Shown piece after piece: positions 6,943 to 11,054 of a stretch of 11,054 bases of DNA. The stretch is from an uncultured Sutterella sp. (GTDB lineage: Bacteria > Pseudomonadota > Gammaproteobacteria > Burkholderiales > Burkholderiaceae_F), in contig CAAFNI010000332.1 in the NCBI GenBank assembly GCA_900764215.1, positions 1 to 11,054 of the forward strand, written 5' to 3'. The translations under genes were made by a program, and so were the position numbers. The notes under the pieces were generated by a model. It worked only from the letters and a program-made list of their open reading frames with translations, ran no database searches and was not told the DNA's origin. Within the stretch, counting starts at the first letter, position 1; each line of letters opens with the position of its first letter.

Positions 6943-7596
6943 TTACTTCTTGGAGAGTTCGCGGATGTTTTCCACGAGGCCGTCGATGGAGCGGATGGAG
7001 GCCGTCTTGAGGAGATACTTGCCGTTGACCACGAAGGCGGGCACGCCCTGGATCTTGGCGACGTCGTAGGTGCTGTCGGCCCAGGCCTTCACGAGCGCCT
7101 GAACCTTCGGATCGTTCTTCTTGGCGTCGAAGTCGGCCTTGGACATGCCGACGGCCTCAAGCGCGGTCGCGCGGAAGGCGTCGGCGCCGTCGTCCCAGCG
7201 CTGCTTCTTGTCGTGATAGGCCTTGTAGAGGGCGAACTTCGCCTTCTTGTGCATGGCGTCGTCGGCGTACGGATCGCGGCCGGCGGCTTCGTCCGCCACC
7301 CACATCACGGCGAGGAGCTCGGAGCCTTCCTTGCCGTACTTGCCCTTGGTGTGGAGGTGGTAGTCGAGGAACTTCAGTTCATTGCCGAGCTTGGCCTTGA
7401 CGGCCGGCACGACGGCCTTGTCGTACTTGTAGCAGAAGGGGCAGTCGTAGGAATAGACCTTGATGAAGGTGCCGGTGGCGTTCGGAATCGGCTTTTCAAG
7501 CGTGACGTAGTCGGTGCCCTCGACGGGCGCGGCGATGACGGAGCCGGCGCAGAGCAGGGCGGCAGCGGCGGCGACGGCGAATTTCGTGAAGGTCAT
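6943..7596 (-). CDS. dsbL: Periplasmic thiol oxidase of the DsbA/DsbL type
   Basis: A DsbA-fold disulfide donor of 217 aa. The signal peptide is residues 1 to about 23 (hydrophobic Ala/Leu core, VIAAP cleavage region). The thioredoxin active site is YSYDCPFCYKYD with C52 and C55. CPFC, not the CPHC of E. coli DsbA, is the form known for DsbL. A helical insertion (about 70-165) follows, then the cis-proline loop IQGVPAFVVNGKYL with P186. In uropathogenic E. coli the DsbL/DsbI pair is devoted to arylsulfate sulfotransferase; here dsbL is followed directly by dsbI, but no such enzyme is in the window. GAGGAA (7604-7609) lies 7 nt before the ATG. A general DsbA role is the alternative. The DsbA fold is certain; the DsbL subtype rests on CPFC plus the DsbI-like neighbour. 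Confidence 0.86.
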   Translation of the reverse strand: MTFTKFAVAAAAALLCAGSVIAAPVEGTDYVTLEKPIPNATGTFIKVYSYDCPFCYKYDKAVVPAVKAKLGNELKFLDYHLHTKGKYGKEGSELLAVMWVADEAAGRDPYADDAMHKKAKFALYKAYHDKKQRWDDGADAFRATALEAVGMSKADFDAKKNDPKVQALVKAWADSTYDVAKIQGVPAFVVNGKYLLKTASIRSIDGLVENIRELSKK

Positions 7597-7636
7597 GATG
7601 GGGTTCCTCGGTCGAAATGATGAAGCTGGAAGACAA

Positions 7637-7698
7637 AATCCGTCCGGACCGGATTGCGGTCACGCGGCAGGAGGCTCTGCCGGCGGTCCGGACGAATT
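7637..7698 (-). promoter_or_regulatory. Two-state structured leader of dsbL (candidate attenuator)
   Basis: Two arms, CGTCCGGACCG (7641-7651) and CGGTCCGGACG (7684-7694), are perfectly complementary over 11 bp. Three more pairs lie outside a single mismatch. Between them CGGCAG/CTGCCG (7665-7682) forms a nested 6-bp hairpin. The arm nearest dsbL can instead fold locally as AATCCG/CGGATT (7637-7642 and 7650-7655), which excludes the long pairing. On the - strand, ATTTTGTCTT follows these folds, a weak terminator-like tail. Location in the dsbL 5' leader suggests attenuation. The pairings are seen in the sequence; the function is inferred. Confidence 0.5.
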
Positions 7699-7749
7699 CG
7701 CGTTGACGGCGCCTGCGAAAAGGTGAGACGCCTGATCAGTGACACGGAT

Positions 7750-7755
7750 TCTATA
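7750..7755 (-). promoter_or_regulatory. Possible -10 box for dsbL-dsbI
   Basis: Read on the - strand, this is TATAGA, four of six bases matching the sigma70 consensus, at the edge of an AT-rich stretch. No good -35 box lies 16-18 bp upstream; TTTTCA at 15 bp is the nearest. If used, the leader would be about 145 nt and would contain the structured element. Confidence 0.3.
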
Positions 7756-7784
7756 AGGCGCCGTCATTTTTGAAAATTGTTGAC

Positions 7785-7796
7785 TTCCCACGGGAA
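7785..7796. repeat. 12-bp inverted repeat upstream of dsbL
   Basis: TTCCC-AC-GGGAA is a perfect inverted repeat. It lies about 30 bp upstream of the candidate dsbL -10 box, where an activator or repressor site would be expected. It is a single short copy, so the assignment as an operator is tentative. Confidence 0.35.
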
Positions 7797-7876
7797 CTTT
7801 CAGAATTTGACAAGTCGCTTTTCTCAAATGATGAAAATGGCGCCCCGCTCTCTGCGCCTCCTTGAGAAACCCGTAG

Positions 7877-7912
7877 AAAAACGCCCGCCGCTTCCGAGAG
7901 GAAGGGCGGGCG
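7877..7912 (-). terminator. Intrinsic terminator of the 66-aa membrane protein gene
   Basis: The arms 7882-7895 and 7900-7912 pair over 13 bp with one bulged base and a GAGA (GNRA-type) loop. On the - strand the stem is followed by TTTTT (7881-7877). It starts 33 nt after the stop codon at 7946 and so fits that gene; it also insulates the dsbL promoter. Confidence 0.88.
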
Positions 7913-7945
7913 CGAAGGCGAGCGAGGGGCCTTTGCCGTCGGGCG

Positions 7946-8146
7946 TCACCCGAAGAGCTTGACCCAGCACCACGCAGGGACGCCGAAGATCACGATGTAG
8001 GTGATGACGAGCGCCGCGGCCTGAACGATGTGGTTCTTCGAGATTCCGAGCACGATCGGACCGAGGACATCCCAGACCTTGAAGAGCAGGAGGAACGAGG
8101 CGACCGCCCAAATGAGGCCGAAAACGAAGGAAAAGAAGGTGTACAT
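7946..8146 (-). CDS. Small two-helix membrane protein of unknown function
   Basis: A 66-aa protein that I do not recognise. The chosen ATG at 8144-8146 has AAGGA (8155-8159) 8 nt upstream. A longer in-frame reading to 8251 adds an Arg/Thr-rich segment with no ribosome binding site and is not supported. Residues about 1-22 form one hydrophobic helix. KVWDVLGPIVLGISKNH forms the connecting loop, and residues about 40-60 form a second helix (IVQAAALVITYIVIFG) ending in WCWVKLFG. No cleavable signal is apparent. The gene has its own ribosome binding site and its own terminator, good evidence that it is real and transcribed alone. Possible roles include a small regulatory or accessory membrane subunit, but nothing nearby identifies a partner. 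Confidence 0.75.
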   Translation of the reverse strand: MYTFFSFVFGLIWAVASFLLLFKVWDVLGPIVLGISKNHIVQAAALVITYIVIFGVPAWCWVKLFG

Positions 8147-8288
8147 CGTGAAAATCCTTTGTGGGTCTGCATGCAGCCGGCGCCGCGTGGAGCCGGTGCA
8201 GGTTGAAGTGAGCCGTTTGCCCGATAATGGTAGGGACGTCCGCTTAATCATAAATGAGTTCGTTCATCTCGTCAGAAGGCCAAACCAC
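8147..8288. promoter_or_regulatory. Divergent promoter region
   Basis: This 142-nt spacer must serve both the - strand small gene and the + strand gene at 8289. It contains the 10-bp palindrome CTGCATGCAG (8167-8176), just upstream of the small gene's ribosome binding site, and GGACGTCC (8234-8241). GATAAT (8223-8228) is a plausible + strand -10 box, but the nearest -35-like TTGAAG (8203-8208) is only 14 bp away. No confident promoter can be drawn. Confidence 0.35.
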
Positions 8289-8984
8289 ATGTCCCGCTTC
8301 ACCGTCATCCTTCCTGAAGGCACCGTCATTCTCAAAAACGAGGAGACGGGCCAGACCCTGAGGCTCAGCGCCGACTCGGGGCCGCTCGTGCTCGGCGAAA
8401 TCGAGATGACGATGACCTTGGGGCCGAGGCCCGCCGGGACGCCCGGGCATGCGGACGCTCCTGCGCCCGCGATGCGTCGCGATCCTTCGCCAAGCCCGGG
8501 CGATCCGCTCGCAGACCTGCCCGACGAGGCCTTCGCGCCCCGTCCCGAGCAGCCGGGAACGGCTCCCCTGCCGCATCCCATTCCCGGCACCGAAGGCGTG
8601 ACCTTCGAGCACCCGTACGAGAAGTTCCGGCAGGAGGCCGCAAGGCGCCTGCCGCCCGGATTCGGCCCCAACACAGGGGAGCCCTTCATGTCGCCCGAGG
8701 AGGACTGGGCGCCCGGGACGCTGCCGGCGCTTCGGGGCCTGCGCGTGCTGGATGCGCCGCTCGAGGCGCTCACCGCTTCGGATTTCGAGCAAACGCTCGA
8801 TGCGATGGCCCTGCGGCGCAACAACCTCGAGGGCGAAATCGAATTCATGGAGGAGATCGAGGCGGACGAAGAGGACATCCGCGAACTCGAGAAGGACATC
8901 GAGCAGCTCGACCGCGATCTCGCCGACGTGGTTGCGAGAAAGGAGGCGTTCGAGGCGCTTCCGAGAAAGCTCGCGGAAGGCTAG
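8289..8984 (+). CDS. Unrecognised cytoplasmic protein with acidic coiled coil
   Basis: A 231-aa protein that I do not recognise. The ATG at 8289 has AGAAGG (8274-8279) 9 nt upstream; the frame is open further upstream but with no better start. Three parts are visible. Residues 1-47 are beta-like (SRFTVILPEGTVILKNEETG, then VLGEIEMTMTLG). Residues about 48-145 are rich in Pro, Gly and charged residues and probably disordered. Residues about 165-222 form a long, strongly acidic helix with heptad-like spacing (NNLEGEIEFMEEIEADEEDI and on), likely a coiled coil. There is no signal peptide, membrane helix or cysteine. It converges on the transporter gene with only 12 nt between stop codons and no terminator. 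A structural or scaffold role is possible but unsupported. Confidence 0.72.
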   Translation: MSRFTVILPEGTVILKNEETGQTLRLSADSGPLVLGEIEMTMTLGPRPAGTPGHADAPAPAMRRDPSPSPGDPLADLPDEAFAPRPEQPGTAPLPHPIPGTEGVTFEHPYEKFRQEAARRLPPGFGPNTGEPFMSPEEDWAPGTLPALRGLRVLDAPLEALTASDFEQTLDAMALRRNNLEGEIEFMEEIEADEEDIRELEKDIEQLDRDLADVVARKEAFEALPRKLAEG

Positions 8985-8996
8985 TCAGCCGTCCGC

Positions 8997-9971
8997 TCAG
9001 CCCGGGATGAGGATCGTGACGAGAATCATCCAGGCCGGGATCGCCGCGAGCGAGAAGAGCGTCGTCGAGGCGACGGCGGTCGTCGCGAACTTGACGTCCG
9101 CGTGGTGGAATTCGGCGAGGACGGCGATCTGCGTGATGCAGGGCAGCGCCGCCTGGATGACGTAGACCTTTGCAAAGAGCGGCGGAATGGGAATCACGTG
9201 CGTGAGCGCAAGGCACACGAGCGGACAGATCGCAAAGCGCCCGATGTAGACCCAGAGCATGTCCTTCGTTACGCGGATGTTGCGGATGCCGATGCTGTAG
9301 AGCATGCATCCCACGAAGACGAGCGCCAGCGGCGTCGTGATGCCGCCCATGTAGTGCGCGGCGTCCATGATTGCCTTGGGCGGCGTGTAGTCGACAAGAA
9401 TGAAGGCGATGGCGGCGAGAAAGCCCAGCAGCGGCGGCGTGAAGATGCGCTTGAAGGTCTGCATCGAAAGGATCTTCTGGGGCTTTTGCATCGTGGCGAG
9501 CCGACCGTCCGCGGCTTCCATGAAGTTGCCGACCGTCCAGAAGAACGTGGTGTTGGCGAAGAAGTAGAGAAGCGTGGGCACCATCGCCTCGGTGCCGAAG
9601 AGCGCGAGCGAGACGGGAAGGCCGATGAACATGTTGTTCGTGGCCGTGAAGGCGCTCGAGAAGACGCCCGAATGCACTTCTTCGACGTGAACGATGCGCG
9701 CAATGAGGCGGCTCAGGAGAAAGCACGTCCAGACCGAGACGAAGGGCGTGATCATCGAGCCCGCGAGCGTGAGGAGCTCGTCGTGGTCGAGCGTCTGCAT
9801 GACGCTCGAAAAGAGATAGGCGGGCAGGGAAAGAAACGTGACGAGGCGGGCGAGAAGCGCGCGGGAGCTCTTGTCGTACCAGCCGCGCGCGGCCGTCAGG
9901 TAGCCTGCGCCGCCGAGAATCAGAAGGATGACGACGCAGTTGAGCGAAAGGAAAAAGGCTTCAAGAATCAT
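8997..9971 (-). CDS. AEC-family (auxin efflux carrier-like) transporter
   Basis: A 324-aa integral membrane protein of the AEC family (BART superfamily), about ten hydrophobic segments. Bacterial members move malate, malonate or other small organic anions; the substrate here is not evident. Family signs are TNNMFIGLPVSLALFG (residues 111-126), containing the NN...GLP motif of the first half. The matching element of the second half is GGITTPLALVFVGCML (209-224), then the C-terminal ALPCITQIAVLAEFH region (275-289). Both halves are present, so the protein is complete. The ATG at 9969-9971 has no clear Shine-Dalgarno but gives the right N-terminus, with a helix from residue 4. The gene follows the methyltransferase gene on the same strand after 93 nt with a stem-loop between; co-transcription is possible but not shown. 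Confidence 0.88.
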   Translation of the reverse strand: MILEAFFLSLNCVVILLILGGAGYLTAARGWYDKSSRALLARLVTFLSLPAYLFSSVMQTLDHDELLTLAGSMITPFVSVWTCFLLSRLIARIVHVEEVHSGVFSSAFTATNNMFIGLPVSLALFGTEAMVPTLLYFFANTTFFWTVGNFMEAADGRLATMQKPQKILSMQTFKRIFTPPLLGFLAAIAFILVDYTPPKAIMDAAHYMGGITTPLALVFVGCMLYSIGIRNIRVTKDMLWVYIGRFAICPLVCLALTHVIPIPPLFAKVYVIQAALPCITQIAVLAEFHHADVKFATTAVASTTLFSLAAIPAWMILVTILIPG

Positions 9972-10035
9972 GGAACGGGCTTCGGGCGGCTGAGGCCGGA
10001 CGTGACGAAAGGTTCAGCCTCAATGGTAGCGCCTG

Positions 10036-10074
10036 CGGGACCCGGCCGGCCTAGGCCGTTGTCGCTAGGTCCCG
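10036..10074 (-). other. Nested stem-loop spanning the methyltransferase stop codon
   Basis: CGGGACC (10036-10042) pairs with GGTCCCG (10068-10074). Inside it CGGCC/GGCCG (10043-10047 and 10054-10058) forms a second stem. The palindrome GGCCTAGGCC (10048-10057) overlaps it. No T-run follows on the - strand, so it is not a standard terminator. It may be an mRNA 3'-end or inter-gene stability element ahead of the transporter gene. Confidence 0.5.
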
Positions 10075-11054
10075 TGACGAAGCCCAATGAAGCTGCCCGA
10101 TGAAGCCCTGATGGCGGGCCGGCAGGCGTCCCGCCAGACTTCGCGGGCGATTTCCGCGACGAGCCGCACCTTTGCCCATTGCTCCTCTTCGGTCATGATG
10201 TTGCCCTCCTCGGTCGAGGAGAAGCCGCACTGCGGCGAGAGGCAGAGCTGCTCGAGCGGGACGTACTTCGAGGCTTCGGCGATGCGGGCCTTGACGCCGT
10301 CCTTGTCTTCGAGTTCGGGGAACTTGGACGTGATGAGGCCGAGGACGACCGTCTGATCCCTGATGAATCGCAGCGGCTCGAAGCCGCCGGCGCGGTCGGT
10401 GTCGTACTCGAGGAAGAAGGCGTCGACGGGGCAGTTCGCAAAAAGAATCTCGGCGACGGGCTCGTAGCCGCCCGAAGAGAACCATGTGGAGCGGAAGTTG
10501 CCGCGGCAGATGTGCATCGTCACCGTGAGGTCGGCGGGCTTTGCGGCGAGAATCTTGTTGAGAACGCCAACGTAGCTGCGGGCCACGGCGTCGACGTCGA
10601 TGCCGCGGGCGGCGTAGGCCGCGCGCTTTTCGGCCGAGCAGAATTCGCCCCAGCTCGTGTCGTCGAACTGCAGGTAGCGGCAGCCGCGCTCGTAGAGCGC
10701 GAGCATCGCGTCGGTCCAGGTCTGCGCAAGATCCTCAAGGAGGAGCGCCTCGTTTCCTTCGTAGGCGGCGATCGGCCGGTAGTCCGTCGCGCGCACGCAG
10801 CAGATGAGATGGAGCATCGACGGCGACGGGATCGTGTATTTCACGGGAGCGCCGCCCGCGATTGCCTTGAGGCGGTCAAAGGCGTCGAGGAACGGATGGT
10901 CGGCCGGGAAGGCGAGGCGGTCCTCGATGACGACCGTCTCGGCCTTGGGCTGGCGGCCTTCGAAGTGCACGGACCAGGCTTCGGCCTTGACGTGGCGGAT
11001 GCCCTTGAGGGCGGCGATGAAGTCGAGGTGCCAGAAGGCGCGGCGGAATTCGCC
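10065..11054 (-). CDS. Cobalamin-independent methionine synthase-like methyltransferase (YxjG type), 5' partial
   Basis: A single-barrel relative of the MetE C-terminal domain. Such enzymes transfer a methyl group to homocysteine, from a folate or another donor. The visible 329 residues run from the window edge to TAG at 10065-10067. The start lies outside; the GTG at 10968-10970 is an internal Val, because the frame continues with family-like sequence (EFRRAFWHLDFIAALKGI). The zinc-ligand set of MetE is recognisable: His and Cys in TMHICRGNF (His codon at 10512-10514), Glu in AFFLEYD, and Cys in LSPQCGFSST. Other family blocks are YLQFDDTSWGEFC and VVLGLITSKFPELEDKDGV. It lacks the duplicated N-terminal domain of true MetE, so it fits the YxjG/YxjH-type family, whose methyl donor is not fixed by sequence. 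Confidence 0.88.
   Translation of the reverse strand, partial: GEFRRAFWHLDFIAALKGIRHVKAEAWSVHFEGRQPKAETVVIEDRLAFPADHPFLDAFDRLKAIAGGAPVKYTIPSPSMLHLICCVRATDYRPIAAYEGNEALLLEDLAQTWTDAMLALYERGCRYLQFDDTSWGEFCSAEKRAAYAARGIDVDAVARSYVGVLNKILAAKPADLTVTMHICRGNFRSTWFSSGGYEPVAEILFANCPVDAFFLEYDTDRAGGFEPLRFIRDQTVVLGLITSKFPELEDKDGVKARIAEASKYVPLEQLCLSPQCGFSSTEEGNIMTEEEQWAKVRLVAEIAREVWRDACRPAIRASSGSFIGLRHGT

Larger units (their letters stand above)
7597..7945. other. Intergenic region holding the dsbL leader and promoter area
   Basis: This 349-nt gap has no gene that I can support. From dsbL outward it holds: the ribosome binding site; a strongly structured leader (7637-7698); a candidate -10 box (7750-7755); a 12-bp inverted repeat (7785-7796); an AT-rich stretch to about 7840; and the terminator of the next - strand gene (7877-7912). 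A consensus-like TTGACA on the + strand at 7808 has no gene downstream to serve and is probably chance. Confidence 0.6.

Noticed and set aside
7808..7840. Consensus-like TTGACA on the + strand as a promoter
   Set aside because: No adequate -10 box follows at normal spacing, and there is no + strand gene before 8289, with a gene on the opposite strand in between.
8167..8176. Palindrome CTGCATGCAG as an operator
   Set aside because: A single 10-bp palindrome in GC-rich DNA is weak evidence. It is noted within the divergent promoter region but not called as a binding site.
8147..8251. 35-residue extension of the small membrane protein
   Set aside because: It would be an Arg/Thr-rich leader with no ribosome binding site, while the internal ATG at 8146 has AAGGA well placed.
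8244..8899. Two - strand open frames opposite the 231-aa gene
   Set aside because: Both are Ser/Arg/Gly-rich shadows without a good start signal. The + strand frame shows coherent domain structure, though as an unknown protein it is less certain than its neighbours.
1..11054. CRISPR arrays, insertion sequences, tRNAs and phage genes
   Set aside because: None was found: no regularly spaced repeats, transposase-like proteins, terminal inverted repeats or tRNA-like cloverleafs were seen by eye.

Overview
The window is high-GC proteobacterial chromosome, most likely from a betaproteobacterium of the Sutterellaceae/Burkholderiales type. That placement is an inference from base composition, from a System I (Ccm) cytochrome c maturation operon with a separate ccmI, and from a DsbL/DsbI-type oxidative folding pair. 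No mobile elements, tRNA or rRNA genes, or CRISPR arrays were seen. Apart from the small genes around 8 kb, this looks like ordinary core and metabolic sequence.

Region 1 (1-4766, + strand) is the 3' part of a cytochrome c maturation operon: the end of ccmE, then ccmF, ccmG, ccmH and ccmI. From ccmF onward the genes are tightly packed (3-nt gap, ATGA overlap, 3-nt gap). The run closes with a UUCG-loop terminator. CcmE passes heme to the CcmF/CcmH ligase complex. CcmG and CcmH keep the apocytochrome CXXCH cysteines reduced, and CcmI presents the apocytochrome.

Region 2 (4767-6260, + strand) is a stand-alone rtcB RNA ligase gene with a strong Shine-Dalgarno. After it comes a 177-nt convergent spacer packed with stem-loops.

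Region 3 (6261-7945, - strand) is a dsbL-dsbI operon, an oxidising thioredoxin-fold protein and its quinone-linked membrane partner. The arylsulfate sulfotransferase gene that accompanies this pair in uropathogenic E. coli is not in the window. The dsbL leader holds two mutually exclusive RNA structures, the best candidate here for undescribed regulation.

Region 4 (7946-8984) is a divergent pair: a 66-residue two-helix membrane protein (- strand, with its own terminator) and a 231-residue cytoplasmic protein of unknown function with an acidic coiled coil (+ strand).

Region 5 (8997-11054, - strand) holds an AEC-family transporter, preceded by a cobalamin-independent methionine-synthase-like (YxjG-type) methyltransferase whose 5' end lies outside the window.

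The strongest leads are the dsbL leader structure, a 14-nt sequence it shares with the ccmI terminator, and the unassigned gene pair. No clearly new multi-gene system was found.
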